Shown here: positions 43,910-53,396 of the stretch, in pieces
Layout of the letters: every line of letters begins with the position of its first letter
How positions within the stretch are numbered: position 1 is the stretch's first letter
Source: Fen-999 sp964469455
GTDB lineage: Bacteria > Pseudomonadota > Gammaproteobacteria > Burkholderiales > Rhodocyclaceae
Assembly (NCBI GenBank): GCA_964469455.1
Contig: CAYXZX010000002.1
Coordinates: 1-64,000 of the forward strand
Reading direction: 5' to 3'
DNA length: 64,000 bases
Notes under the pieces: generated by a model
The model's input: the letters and a program-made list of their open reading frames with translations, nothing else
Told to the model about the DNA's origin: nothing
Databases searched by the model: none
Program-made: the position numbers and the translations under genes

Positions 43910-44698
43910 ATGACGGTTCATTTCGACTACTCTGGGCAGGTCGTGCTGGTCACGGGTGGCACGAAGGGCATCGGTCGGGGCATTGCCGAGTCCTTCCTTG
44001 CGGCCGGTGCTGACGTGGTCGTTTGTGGGCGTTCGGAGCCCGAGGCTCCGGTACGCGCGAACGGCCGGGAAGCCAAATTCGTGGCCTGCGATGTCAAGGA
44101 TATCGATTCGCTCAAGGCATTGTTCGCGTCAATCGCGGCGGAACATGGCAGGCTCGACGTGGTGGTAAACAATGCGGGCGGGGCGCCCTCGGCACCGGCT
44201 GCGACGGCTTCGCCACGTTTTCACGAAAGCATCATCCGCCTCAACCTGCTGGCCCCGCTCAACGTGGCTCAAATGGCCAATCAGGTCATGCAGAATCAGG
44301 CCGGCGGCGGTGTCGTGATTTTCATTGGCAGCATCGGCTCGCTGCGGCCGGCACCGGGTACCGCGGCATATTCCGCGGCGAAGGCCGGGATTGCGATGCT
44401 CGGCTGGGGACTGGCGCAGGAGTGGGCTCCCAAGGTACGTGTCATGACGGTCAGTCCAGGACTGGTTCACACCGATCAGGCGGACGTTCACTATGGCGAC
44501 ACGGCAATTTCGGCTGCGGTCGCCAATACGATTCCGATGAAGCGGATGGCGACACCGCAGGACATCGGTAATGCGTGCCTGATGATGGCGGCGCCGGAAC
44601 TGGCCTACGCCACGGGCAGCAATCTCTATGTCCACGGCGGTGGCGAGCCGCCGGTATTTCAGACCGTTGTCGATCAACTGACCAAGCCCAGAGGTTAG
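43910..44698 (+). CDS. SDR-family oxidoreductase
   Basis: 262-residue short-chain dehydrogenase/reductase. TGGTKGIG is near residue 16, NNAGG follows the fourth strand, and the catalytic motif is YSAAK (Tyr154/Lys158). The ATG at 43910 gives the usual N-terminus and lies ten bases after GGAG; an ATG at 43901 sits too close to it. The C-terminal end (GGGEPPVFQTVVDQL) is longer than minimal SDRs. It starts the + run that continues with the ACAD pairs, after a 136-base gap. Substrate unknown. Confidence 0.91.
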   Translation: MTVHFDYSGQVVLVTGGTKGIGRGIAESFLAAGADVVVCGRSEPEAPVRANGREAKFVACDVKDIDSLKALFASIAAEHGRLDVVVNNAGGAPSAPAATASPRFHESIIRLNLLAPLNVAQMANQVMQNQAGGGVVIFIGSIGSLRPAPGTAAYSAAKAGIAMLGWGLAQEWAPKVRVMTVSPGLVHTDQADVHYGDTAISAAVANTIPMKRMATPQDIGNACLMMAAPELAYATGSNLYVHGGGEPPVFQTVVDQLTKPRG

Positions 44699-44834
44699 CC
44701 GGATCGATGCATGGGCAGTTGACGATGGTGGAGTGTAACTTCGGGACGGGTCGGTCTGCGGGCGAGTGACAATTCGGAGTCTTCTTGGATCTAGAGGTTC
44801 CCGTTGATTCTTGCATTGGATTAAGGAAGCGGCA

Positions 44835-45971
44835 ATGGATTTCAGAATAAATGAGGATCAGGCCGCCATCGCCGAGATGGCCAGCCGCCTGTTCTCGGAA
44901 CAGTGCGACGATGCGCGCCTTTCGGCATTTGATCGGGGCGGCCAGCCTTACGATGCGGACTTGTGGCGCAAGGTGGTCGAGACCGGGCTGCACGCCCTGC
45001 TCGTCGACCTCGATGCCGGCGGCAGCGGCTTGGGCATGACGGAGTTGATGCTGGTGCTGCAGGCTCAGGGACGAGCTTTGGCCCCGGTGCCGCTCTGGCG
45101 CCATCAGCTTGCCACGGCGGCACTTGCCAGCTTTGGCGAAGGCGACGTCAACGCGAGCCTCGTCGCAGGAGCCGTCGCCGGCGAATTCTTGGCGACCTTG
45201 TCGGTCGAGGGTGCCTTGCAGGCTCGAGGATTGTCGCTGCATGCCAGAGCCAGCGGTGAAGAATGGCGCCTCGACGGCACCGCCCAGGCCGTGCCGCTGG
45301 CGGCCCAATCACGCTGGGCACTCCTGACCGCCAACGCGGGCAGCGAGGTGCGGCTCTTTGTCGTTGATCTGAGCAGTCCCGCCGTCAGTTTCGTCGAGGG
45401 GATCTTTACCCACGGCGAGCGCGTTGCCGATGTCGTCTGCACGGATTGTGTTGTACCCTCGGCGGCATCGCTCCCTGGCGCGGCTTTGCGGTGGGTCGAG
45501 CAGCGCGCATGTGCTGCCGTGGCCGCGCTTCAGCTTGGCGTGAGCGAGGACCAGTTGCGGCGCACGGCAGAATATGTCGGCGAACGCAGGCAGTTCGACC
45601 GCGTGATCGCAACGTTTCAGGCGGCTCAGATGCAGATGGCCGACGGCTATATTCATCGGGAGACAGTGCGCAGTTCCCTCATGCAATTGTGTTACCGGCT
45701 GGATGCGGGCCTAGATGCGGCGCCTCAGGCCCTGGCCACCAAGTTCCTCGCCAGCGAACTCGGGCATCGTGTCGGCCACATGGCACAGCACCTGCATGGC
45801 GGCATGGGCGTGGATACGACCTATCCGATACATCGCTACCAATTGTGGAGCCGTGCCCTGGGCCTCGCCATGGGCGGACCCGGCGGTGTCCTGTCCCGAC
45901 TGGGCGACTGGCTCGCGGACAACGATAAGCTCGGGTGGAAGTACGACCTTAACGAACAGTCACAGGTCTGA
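44835..45971 (+). CDS. Acyl-CoA dehydrogenase, partner subunit (pair 3)
   Basis: 378-residue ACAD family protein starting MDFRINEDQAAIAEMASRL, with AAGGAAGC six bases upstream. The C-terminal half has ERRQFDRVIATFQAAQMQMAD and HLHGGMGVDTTYPIHRYQLW but no GTNEIQ-type loop. The next gene (46107) is an ACAD that has it. The mid-domain SEPxAGSD motif is also degenerate here, so FAD and substrate contacts probably come partly from the partner. Heterotetramer formation is inferred from the arrangement. Confidence 0.88.
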   Translation: MDFRINEDQAAIAEMASRLFSEQCDDARLSAFDRGGQPYDADLWRKVVETGLHALLVDLDAGGSGLGMTELMLVLQAQGRALAPVPLWRHQLATAALASFGEGDVNASLVAGAVAGEFLATLSVEGALQARGLSLHARASGEEWRLDGTAQAVPLAAQSRWALLTANAGSEVRLFVVDLSSPAVSFVEGIFTHGERVADVVCTDCVVPSAASLPGAALRWVEQRACAAVAALQLGVSEDQLRRTAEYVGERRQFDRVIATFQAAQMQMADGYIHRETVRSSLMQLCYRLDAGLDAAPQALATKFLASELGHRVGHMAQHLHGGMGVDTTYPIHRYQLWSRALGLAMGGPGGVLSRLGDWLADNDKLGWKYDLNEQSQV

Positions 45972-46106
45972 ACGGACGGTGGATTCCCCGAGGGGCATGG
46001 TAACGATGACGTTGTGTCCGGTGGCAGCTTGTCGAATTTCGGTTGCCCTGCTTCACCTGTTTTCTGATCCCGGGCGAACGCCGGGGCGATCAGCGAGGTT
46101 ATAGAC

Positions 46107-47273
46107 ATGTTTGTAGATCTGACTCCCGAACAGCATGCCCTGCGCCGGTGCGTGCGCGACTACTTTAACGGCCTGATGACGCCGGAACTCCGGCGCGAGT
46201 TGCGCGGCGCCGAAGGGGGTGAAGAATACCGCCGGCTGGCCCGCCAGATGGGCAAGGACGGCTGGCTGGCGGTGGGCTGGCCGAAGGAATATGGCGGGCA
46301 GGGCTACGCGGCCACCGAGCAGCTGATCTTCTTCGAGGAAGCCAACATTGCCGGCGCGGTCCTGCCTTTCGTAACCATCAACACCGTGGGGCCGGCCTTG
46401 ATGGCCCATGGCTCGGATGCGCAGAAGAAGCGCTTCCTGCCGGGCATTGCGGCTGGCGAGATCATTTTTTCCATCGGCTATACCGAACCGTCGGCCGGCA
46501 GTGACCTGGCGACGCTGAAGACTCGTGCTTCCTTCGAGGATGGCCACTTCGTCGTCAACGGCAACAAGATCTTCACCTCCGGCATCGAAGGGGCGGATTA
46601 CGTGTGGCTGGCGGTGCGCACCGATCCCGATCTGCCCCGGCACAAGGGAATTTCCATCCTCATCGTCGATACGCGCCTGCCGGGAGTCTCGCATACGCTG
46701 ATCGATACCGTGTCGACGCGCACGGCGGCAAGTTATTACGACAATGTCATGGTGCCCGCCGACTGTCTCGTCGGAGAACTGCACGGCGGCTGGAAACTGA
46801 TTACCGCACAGCTCAACCATGAGCGCCTGGGCTTGGGCGCGTTCTCCGACAAGGTCTTTGGCCCATTCCGGCGTGTCTTCCTTTGGGCGCGAACGCCCGA
46901 CGAGAACGGCCGGCGCGCCATCGACGTTCCTTGGGTGCGGACGATGCTTGCCGAATGCTATGCGCGCATCGAGGCGATGCGCATCCTCAACTTCCGTATT
47001 GCCGCCAGCCTCGATACGGGCGACATGGACGTTTCGCTGGCTTCCGCCGCGAAAGTCTATGGGTCGGAGACGGTCATCGAAGTGGTGCGCCGCCTCATCG
47101 AGATTGTCGGTGGCAGCGGCTTGGTCAAGGCAGGGTCGGCCGCGGCGGCCCTGCTGGGAGACCTCGAATACGAGGCGCGACTGGCGCCGGTCAATACCTT
47201 TGGCGGTGGCACCAACGAGATTCAGCGTGAACTGATTGCCCAGTTCGGCTTTGGCATGCCGCGAACCCGCTGA
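46107..47273 (+). CDS. Acyl-CoA dehydrogenase, GTNEIQ-type subunit (pair 3)
   Basis: 388-residue ACAD. It has SIGYTEPSAGSDLATLKTRA in the mid-domain, NGNKIFTSGIEGADYVW, and FGGGTNEIQRELIAQFGFGMPRTR (quoted: GGGTNEIQ) at the end. The ATG follows GAGG. It lies 135 bases after its likely partner. Oxidation of a CoA thioester to the 2-enoyl-CoA with electrons passed to ETF is expected. The FATP-like synthetase gene follows 23 bases later and could supply the substrate. Confidence 0.92.
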   Translation: MFVDLTPEQHALRRCVRDYFNGLMTPELRRELRGAEGGEEYRRLARQMGKDGWLAVGWPKEYGGQGYAATEQLIFFEEANIAGAVLPFVTINTVGPALMAHGSDAQKKRFLPGIAAGEIIFSIGYTEPSAGSDLATLKTRASFEDGHFVVNGNKIFTSGIEGADYVWLAVRTDPDLPRHKGISILIVDTRLPGVSHTLIDTVSTRTAASYYDNVMVPADCLVGELHGGWKLITAQLNHERLGLGAFSDKVFGPFRRVFLWARTPDENGRRAIDVPWVRTMLAECYARIEAMRILNFRIAASLDTGDMDVSLASAAKVYGSETVIEVVRRLIEIVGGSGLVKAGSAAAALLGDLEYEARLAPVNTFGGGTNEIQRELIAQFGFGMPRTR

Positions 47274-47296
47274 CGGACACGCGATCACGTTGCTGG

Positions 47297-49117
47297 ATGG
47301 TGGAGAGTCGAGTGGTAATCCCAAGGGAAGTCACCCAGGCCAAGCTTGATCTCAGGTCGGCCGCTGCCGCGCGATTCAAGCCCAAGGCCGAGTACACCAT
47401 CGCCGATCGCCTTGAGGAAAAGAGCGCGGCACTGGGATCGCGCCCGTTCCTGATCATGGGCGACGTCGTGCTGAGCTATGCCGAGGTTAATGCCCGGGCC
47501 AATCAGGTGGCGCACGCGGCGGCCGCACTTGGCTTCAAGCGGGGCGATGTTTGCGCTCTGGCAATGGAAAATCGGCCGGAGTTCTTCATCGTCTGGTTCG
47601 GGCTCAACAAGATCGGCGTCACCGTCGCCCTGCTCAACACACACAACCGGGGCCGGCCCCTGCGGCACGCCATCGACGAATCGGGGGCCAAGGCAGTGAT
47701 TGTTGGCGAGGAATGTCTGTCGGCTTTCGAGGCCCCCGAGACGCGCGATCTCGACATGCTGTGGTTGTGGCCGGATCCGCAGTTTCCGGCGGCTCCCTCG
47801 CTACGGGCGATGACAGCCATGGACTTTTCCGCACGCTGTGCCGGGGCAGACCGCGACAATCCGGATCGCACCTTGCGGCAGGGCGTGCTATCGGAGCATC
47901 CGGCCATTCTGGTGTTTACGTCCGGTACCACGGGTCTGCCGAAGGCCGCGATCTGTTCGCACATGCGCTGGATGATGGCCGGGGATGTCTCGCAGGCGAT
48001 CATGAATACCGGCGAGAACGATGTCTTCTATTGCTTCCTGCCGCTCTACCACGGTGCGGCGGCGACATCGCTCGGTTCCACCGCGCTATTGTCCGGCGGG
48101 ACCATCGTCATCCGGCGGCGCTTCAGCGTCCGGGAGTTCTGGAACGACGTGCGACGCTACCGCGTGACCTTCTGCCAGTACGTCGGCGAGATCATCCGCT
48201 ACCTGCTGAATCAGCCGCTGCGGCCGGATGACAGGCAGCACACACTGCGCATCATGGCGGGTACCGGCATGGGTGCGGAACTCTGGAACCGGTGGATCGA
48301 GCGCTTCGGCGATTGTTTCATCGTCGAGGGCTGGGGCTCCACCGAATCGAATGCCAATCTGGTGAATGTCGACAATCACGTTGGATCCTGCGGCCGTGTG
48401 CCGTTCTGGGAAAAGACGAACCTGCGCCTCGTCCGCTATGACGTCGAGACGGGCGAGCACATGCGAGACGCCGAAGGGCATTACGTACTGTGTCAGCCGG
48501 GCGAAGTCGGGGAAGCCATAGGCTTCATCATCGATCATCCGGACATCGCCGGCGGGCGCTTCGAGGGCTACACGTCGAAGGAACAGACCGAGAAGAAGAT
48601 CCTGCGCAACGTCTTTCAGCAGGGGGATGCATGGTGGAGTTCCGGCGACCTGCTGCGTTGCGACGAGGACGGCTATGTCTGGTTCGTCGATCGCATCGGC
48701 GACACGTTCCGCTGGAAGAGCGAGAACGTCTCGACCACCGAGGTCACCGAGGCGCTCGGGACTTTCCCGGGGATGGAATCGATCAACATCTACGGCGTGC
48801 AGGTGCCCGGCATGGGGGGGCGCTGCGGCATGGCGGCCATCCTCATGCAGCCGGGACAGGCATTCGACGGCCGGTCGTTCTACGAGTTCGCGGTCGGGCA
48901 GGTGCCACGTTACGCCATGCCCCAGTTCGTGCGACTGTCCAGGCAGGCCGACCTGACGACGACATTCAAGCTGCGCAAGGTCGATCTGCAGCGGCAGGGC
49001 TACGATCCTCGCGCATTCGAGGATCCGCTTTACGTGATCGACGAGGGCGAGCAGCGTTACGTTCCCTATAGCGAGGAAACCCTGGCGAAGGCCGGATTTC
49101 CGCCCTTCGCACCATGA
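47297..49117 (+). CDS. FATP-type (very-long-chain) acyl-CoA synthetase
   Basis: 606-residue AMP-forming acyl-CoA ligase of the FATP/VLACS subgroup. Motifs in order: P-loop FTSGTTGLPKAA (about 209), GWGSTESNANLVNVDNHVGS, the A8 segment DRIGDTFRWKSENVSTTEV, and the C-terminal lysine block TTTFKLRKVDLQ. FATP-like enzymes activate very long or bulky acids, including bile-acid side chains, in a two-step adenylate reaction. A GTG five codons later is an alternative start. It lies between two ACAD pairs, which fits a role in side-chain activation. Confidence 0.93.
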   Translation: MVESRVVIPREVTQAKLDLRSAAAARFKPKAEYTIADRLEEKSAALGSRPFLIMGDVVLSYAEVNARANQVAHAAAALGFKRGDVCALAMENRPEFFIVWFGLNKIGVTVALLNTHNRGRPLRHAIDESGAKAVIVGEECLSAFEAPETRDLDMLWLWPDPQFPAAPSLRAMTAMDFSARCAGADRDNPDRTLRQGVLSEHPAILVFTSGTTGLPKAAICSHMRWMMAGDVSQAIMNTGENDVFYCFLPLYHGAAATSLGSTALLSGGTIVIRRRFSVREFWNDVRRYRVTFCQYVGEIIRYLLNQPLRPDDRQHTLRIMAGTGMGAELWNRWIERFGDCFIVEGWGSTESNANLVNVDNHVGSCGRVPFWEKTNLRLVRYDVETGEHMRDAEGHYVLCQPGEVGEAIGFIIDHPDIAGGRFEGYTSKEQTEKKILRNVFQQGDAWWSSGDLLRCDEDGYVWFVDRIGDTFRWKSENVSTTEVTEALGTFPGMESINIYGVQVPGMGGRCGMAAILMQPGQAFDGRSFYEFAVGQVPRYAMPQFVRLSRQADLTTTFKLRKVDLQRQGYDPRAFEDPLYVIDEGEQRYVPYSEETLAKAGFPPFAP

Positions 49118-49176
49118 CGGCCCGTGCCGCAGGCGCGGCGCGTCGCGACGACTGACTTTCAGGAAGGAGTTTCAGC

Positions 49177-50361
49177 TTGGACGATCTCGAAGCATTTCGG
49201 CAGGAAGTCCGGCAGTGGCTCGATGCCAACTGTCCGGCTTCCATGCGCATGCCCGGTCCCGAGGAGATGGTCATCGGCGGCAGCCAGGCGACTTTCGCGA
49301 CCGCTGACCAGAAACTTTGGTTCGAGCGCATGCGCGACAAGGGCTGGTTCGCACCCGGCTGGCCGACACAGTATGGTGGCGGGGGGCTGGACACGCATCG
49401 CGTGCGCGTTCTCGAGGATGAGATGCGGCGCATGAAATGCCGAGTGCCGCAGGTCAATATCGGCATCTGGATGCTTGGCCCCGTGCTGCTGGAGTTCGGC
49501 ACCGCGGCCCAGAAGACGCGTTTTCTGCCCGCCATGACGCGTGGCGAAGAGGGCTGGTGCCAGGGTTTCTCCGAGCCGAACGCCGGTTCGGACCTGGCCA
49601 GCCTCAAGACCGCGGCGCGCGCCGATGGCGACCATTACGTCGTCAGCGGTGCCAAGATCTGGACGTCCGGTGCCGACAAGGCGGACTGGATGTACGCGCT
49701 GGTGCGCACCGATCCGGCCGCGCCGAAGCATCTCGGGATCAGCCTGCTGATGATCGACATGAAGTCGCCCGGCATCACCGTGCGGCCGATCGAACTGATC
49801 AGCGGCGCCTCCAAGTTCTGCCAGGTGTTCTTCGACGATGTCCGGGTCCCCAGGGAGCATCTCGTCGGCCCCGTAAACGGCGGCTGGACGGTGGCGAAGC
49901 GCCTGCTGCAACATGAGCGGGAAGCTATGTCGAAAATGGGCGATCTCAACCTGCCGACCCAGTGCGAACTGGTGCCGACCGTGCGTCGTTTTCTTGCCGA
50001 TGGTGCCGCGCCGGGCGATCGGGCGATCCGTCAGCGCGCGGTGACCTGCGCCATGGACGAGCACGCCTATCATCTGACCGTGGCCCGCATGGCCCAGCAG
50101 GCCAAGGCGCGCATGGATGTCACGGGACTGATGTCCATCGTCAAGTTGGTGCACACCGAGCAGGACAAGCGCAAGTCGGCGGTGCTGATCGACGCCATGG
50201 GGAATCGTGGCCTCGGGTGGGAAGGCGACGAATTCACCGACGACGAACTCACGACCGCTCGCCAGTGGCTGCTCAGCTACACGCTGACCATCGCCGGCGG
50301 CTCGTCGGAGGTACAACTCAATATCGTCGCCAAGCGCGTCCTGGGTCTTCCCGGCAGCTGA
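49177..50361 (+). CDS. Acyl-CoA dehydrogenase, GSSEVQ-type subunit (pair 4)
   Basis: 394-residue ACAD. The start is a TTG at 49177, supported by AAGGAG seven bases upstream; no nearby ATG gives the family N-terminus LDDLEAFRQEVRQWL. It has WCQGFSEPNAGSDLASLKTA, SGAKIWTSGADKADWMY and IAGGSSEVQLNIVAKRVLGLP. The partner gene at 50385 follows after 23 bases. The pair is expected to act on the acyl-CoA made by one of the flanking synthetases. Confidence 0.92.
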   Translation: MDDLEAFRQEVRQWLDANCPASMRMPGPEEMVIGGSQATFATADQKLWFERMRDKGWFAPGWPTQYGGGGLDTHRVRVLEDEMRRMKCRVPQVNIGIWMLGPVLLEFGTAAQKTRFLPAMTRGEEGWCQGFSEPNAGSDLASLKTAARADGDHYVVSGAKIWTSGADKADWMYALVRTDPAAPKHLGISLLMIDMKSPGITVRPIELISGASKFCQVFFDDVRVPREHLVGPVNGGWTVAKRLLQHEREAMSKMGDLNLPTQCELVPTVRRFLADGAAPGDRAIRQRAVTCAMDEHAYHLTVARMAQQAKARMDVTGLMSIVKLVHTEQDKRKSAVLIDAMGNRGLGWEGDEFTDDELTTARQWLLSYTLTIAGGSSEVQLNIVAKRVLGLPGS

Positions 50362-50384
50362 CCGACAAGCGGAGTCGAACGGAC

Positions 50385-51539
50385 ATGAACATGGTTTTCA
50401 GCGAAGAGCAGCGGTTGCTGGCGGACACGGCCAGGGATTTTCTCGACGCCCATTGCCCGGTCACGGCCTTGCGGCGCTTGCGTGACGGCAAGGATGCACT
50501 TGGTTACGACCCGGAAGCCTGGCGGAAGATGGTCGAGTTGGGCTGGACCGCGATTCCCTTCACGGAAGCGTTGGGTGGTCTCGATTTCGGTTATCTGGGC
50601 ATGGGCGCGGTATTCGAGCAGATGGGCCGGACGCTCGCCGCCAGCCCGCTGTTCGCCACGGTGGTGCTGGGCGGCTCGGCGCTTTCCCTGGGCGGTTCGC
50701 CAGAGCAACAGGCGACACATGTGCCGGCCATCATCGCGGGCGACAGGCGCTTGGCGCTGGCGTTGGATGAAGGCCGCCGCCACGACCCGGCCGCGATTGC
50801 GCTCGCGGCGCGCCGCGTCGATGACGGCTATATGCTCGATGGCGAGAAAGTCTTCGTGCTCGACGGCCATGTCGCCGACTGGCTGGTCGTGGCGGCCCGC
50901 ACGTCGGGTCGGGCGGGCGAGCGGACCGGTCTCAGCTTGTTCCTTGTGGACGCGAATGCGCCCGGTGTCGAGCGGCAACGCAACATGATGCTCGATTCAC
51001 GCAACGCGGCGAGGGTGCGGTTCAATGGCGTCCGGGTGAGCGCCGGCGCGTTGCTGGGGAAGGCCGATGAAGGATGGGAACTGCTCGATGAAATCCTCGA
51101 TCGCGGACGCGCCTGCCTTGCCGCCGAGATGCTGGGCATTGGCCAATGGCTGTTCGACACCACCGTCAAGTACCTGAAGGAGCGAATCCAGTTCGACGTG
51201 CCGATCGGTTCGTTCCAGGCGCTGCAACATCGGGCAGCATGGCTCTACGCGGAACTGGAACTGGCGCGCAGTGCCGTCATGGCCGGCCTGTCGGCCGTGA
51301 ATGGCTTGCCCGACGAGCGTCGCCAGCTGGTCAGTCTCGCCAAGGCCAAGATGGGCACGGTACTGGAACGCATCAGCGGTGAGGCCGTGCAGATGCACGG
51401 CGGCATCGGCGTCACCGACGAACTGGATGTCGGCCTCTACCTGAAACGGGGGCGGGTGGCTCGCCATGCATTCGGCGACAACGATTTTCATGCCCAGCGA
51501 TATGGTGAAGGCATCGGCTTGCTGGCGGCGGGAGCTTGA
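50385..51539 (+). CDS. Acyl-CoA dehydrogenase, partner subunit (pair 4)
   Basis: 384-residue ACAD starting MNMVFSEEQRLLADTARDFL. It carries ERIQFDVPIGSFQALQHRAA and QMHGGIGVTDELDVGLYLKR but lacks the GSSEVQ-type loop present in the preceding gene. The ATG at 50385 gives the family N-terminus; the open frame extending upstream is out-of-frame reading of pair-4 subunit one. The stop lies two bases before the next synthetase ATG, so the two are likely translated together. Confidence 0.9.
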   Translation: MNMVFSEEQRLLADTARDFLDAHCPVTALRRLRDGKDALGYDPEAWRKMVELGWTAIPFTEALGGLDFGYLGMGAVFEQMGRTLAASPLFATVVLGGSALSLGGSPEQQATHVPAIIAGDRRLALALDEGRRHDPAAIALAARRVDDGYMLDGEKVFVLDGHVADWLVVAARTSGRAGERTGLSLFLVDANAPGVERQRNMMLDSRNAARVRFNGVRVSAGALLGKADEGWELLDEILDRGRACLAAEMLGIGQWLFDTTVKYLKERIQFDVPIGSFQALQHRAAWLYAELELARSAVMAGLSAVNGLPDERRQLVSLAKAKMGTVLERISGEAVQMHGGIGVTDELDVGLYLKRGRVARHAFGDNDFHAQRYGEGIGLLAAGA

Positions 51540-51541
51540 GC

Positions 51542-53254
51542 ATGGATCAGGATCTGATGGCCCAGATCGGGGTGGCGCAGCAACAGCTTTGCGCCCCGGG
51601 CGCGCCCTACGAAGTCGTGGAAACCACCGTGGCCGGCCGCACGGCGCGGGTGTTCCGCAAGGCTCCGATCAACGTCCCGGAAGCAATGGCGCCGGCGCGA
51701 GCCTTTGGCGACCGGGAGTTCCTCGTCTATCTCGATCAGCGCTGGTCCTACCGTAAGTTTTTCGAGCACGTCGATGCGCTCGCGTCGATGCTGTCGAGCC
51801 GCTACGGCGTCGGCCGGGGCGATCGTGTGGCGATCGCAATGCGCAATCGTCCCGAGTGGCTGGCGGCGTTTCTCGCTGCCATGTCGGCGGGCGCCACCGT
51901 CGTGCCGCTGAACAGTTGGGGCCAGCGGGAGGAATTGCTGTACGGATTGACCGACAGCACGCCGAAAATCTGCTTCTGCGATGAACAGCGCCTGGCGCAT
52001 GTCGCCAACGATCTTGCACCGCTCGGCATTGTCGCCATCGTGACGGGTGCATCGGCAGCCTCGGATGGCGACCGGGTCGTGCGTTACGACGATCTGGTGG
52101 CCGCTGGCGCCGGCGCGCCGGTACCGGCGGTGTCACTGGCGCCGGATGACGACGCGATTATCCTGTACACCTCGGGCACCACCAGCCAGGCGAAAGGCGT
52201 GGTCTCCAGTCAACGCGCCATTTGCCAGGCCCTGACCAGCTTCGAGTACGGCGGTGCCTTGGCGGGCATGACGTCGCCGGAGAGCGTCAAGCTCATCATG
52301 TCGCTCGGCTTTGCGCCAACGGTGCTGACCGCCGTGCCGTTGTTTCACGTCAGCGGCCTGCTCGCGCACTTCCTGTATTCGCTGCGCACTGGGCGGCGCA
52401 TGGTGATGATGTACAAGTGGGACGTCGAGGAGGCCCTGCGTCTGATCGAGCGGGAGAAGATTACGGCCGTCGCCGCGTCGACGGCGATGATTGCCCAGTT
52501 GCTCGGTTCGCCCGCATTTGACACCACCGCTACGCGCAGCCTGACGGCGATTGGCCTGGGCGGTTCCGGCGTGACTCGCCGCGTCGTCGATCTCATCGAG
52601 GAAACCCGGCCGAACGCCATGCCGGGCATCGGCTACGGACTCACGGAGAGCAACGGGGTCGGCACGATATCGGCCGGCGCCATTTTCCGCCACAAACCCA
52701 CCAGTTCCGGCGTGCGCGTGCCGATCATGGAGATTTGCACCATCGATGCGGAGGGCCGGCCACTGCCGCAAGGCGCGACTGGCGAGATTTGCCTCAAGGG
52801 CGCGGTCGTGATGTCCGGCTACTGGCGCGATGCGGAGGCGACGGCACGAGTGCTCCGTGACGGCTGGTTCGCCACTGGCGACGTAGGCTACGTGGACGAA
52901 GAAGGCTTCCTGTTCGTGGTCGATCGCATCAAGGACATCGTCAATCGCGGCGGCGAAAAGATCTCGACCGCCGAAGTCGAATCCTGCGTCTCCCGGCTGC
53001 CGGCGGTGGCCGAAGTGGCGGGCTTTGCGCTCCCCGATGACGACCTGGGCGAGGTGCTGGCCTTGGCCGTCAGGCTGCACCCCGGAGCTTCGCTGGACGA
53101 GGATGCCTTACGCGCCCACGTGGCCGAGCACCTGGCCTCGTTCAAGGTTCCGGCCCGCGTCATTTTCTTCGACACGGATCTGCCGCGCAATCCGTCGGGC
53201 AAGCTGCTGCGCCGGGCGCTGCGCGAGCAGGTCGAGCACGGGGGGGATGCTTGA
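51542..53254 (+). CDS. AMP-dependent acyl-CoA synthetase
   Basis: 570-residue class I adenylate-forming ligase. It has the P-loop TSGTTSQAKGVV (usual form TSGTTGxPKG, so Gly to Ser and Pro to Ala here), GYGLTESNGVG, GWFATGDVGYVDEEGFLFVVDR (quoted: FATGDVGYVD), KDIVNRGGEKISTAEVES and a normal C-terminal lysine in NPSGKLLRR. An N-terminal 45-residue segment precedes the standard ligase core. The ATG at 51542 is preferred over a TTG at 51536 because GGGAG is seven bases upstream. It probably activates a carboxylic intermediate. The substrate is unknown. Confidence 0.9.
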   Translation: MDQDLMAQIGVAQQQLCAPGAPYEVVETTVAGRTARVFRKAPINVPEAMAPARAFGDREFLVYLDQRWSYRKFFEHVDALASMLSSRYGVGRGDRVAIAMRNRPEWLAAFLAAMSAGATVVPLNSWGQREELLYGLTDSTPKICFCDEQRLAHVANDLAPLGIVAIVTGASAASDGDRVVRYDDLVAAGAGAPVPAVSLAPDDDAIILYTSGTTSQAKGVVSSQRAICQALTSFEYGGALAGMTSPESVKLIMSLGFAPTVLTAVPLFHVSGLLAHFLYSLRTGRRMVMMYKWDVEEALRLIEREKITAVAASTAMIAQLLGSPAFDTTATRSLTAIGLGGSGVTRRVVDLIEETRPNAMPGIGYGLTESNGVGTISAGAIFRHKPTSSGVRVPIMEICTIDAEGRPLPQGATGEICLKGAVVMSGYWRDAEATARVLRDGWFATGDVGYVDEEGFLFVVDRIKDIVNRGGEKISTAEVESCVSRLPAVAEVAGFALPDDDLGEVLALAVRLHPGASLDEDALRAHVAEHLASFKVPARVIFFDTDLPRNPSGKLLRRALREQVEHGGDA

Positions 53255-53396
53255 TCGTCATGTCATCGAACAGGGCGGACAGCATGTCGCCGTCCCGCCA
53301 TGGCTGACTTTGCCGATGGACAATCAGCCTTGCTTCCCGGAATCGCTTCTTGGCATATTCGTTTTGTCACATCTTTAGACTGAAGGAGGAATGGAA

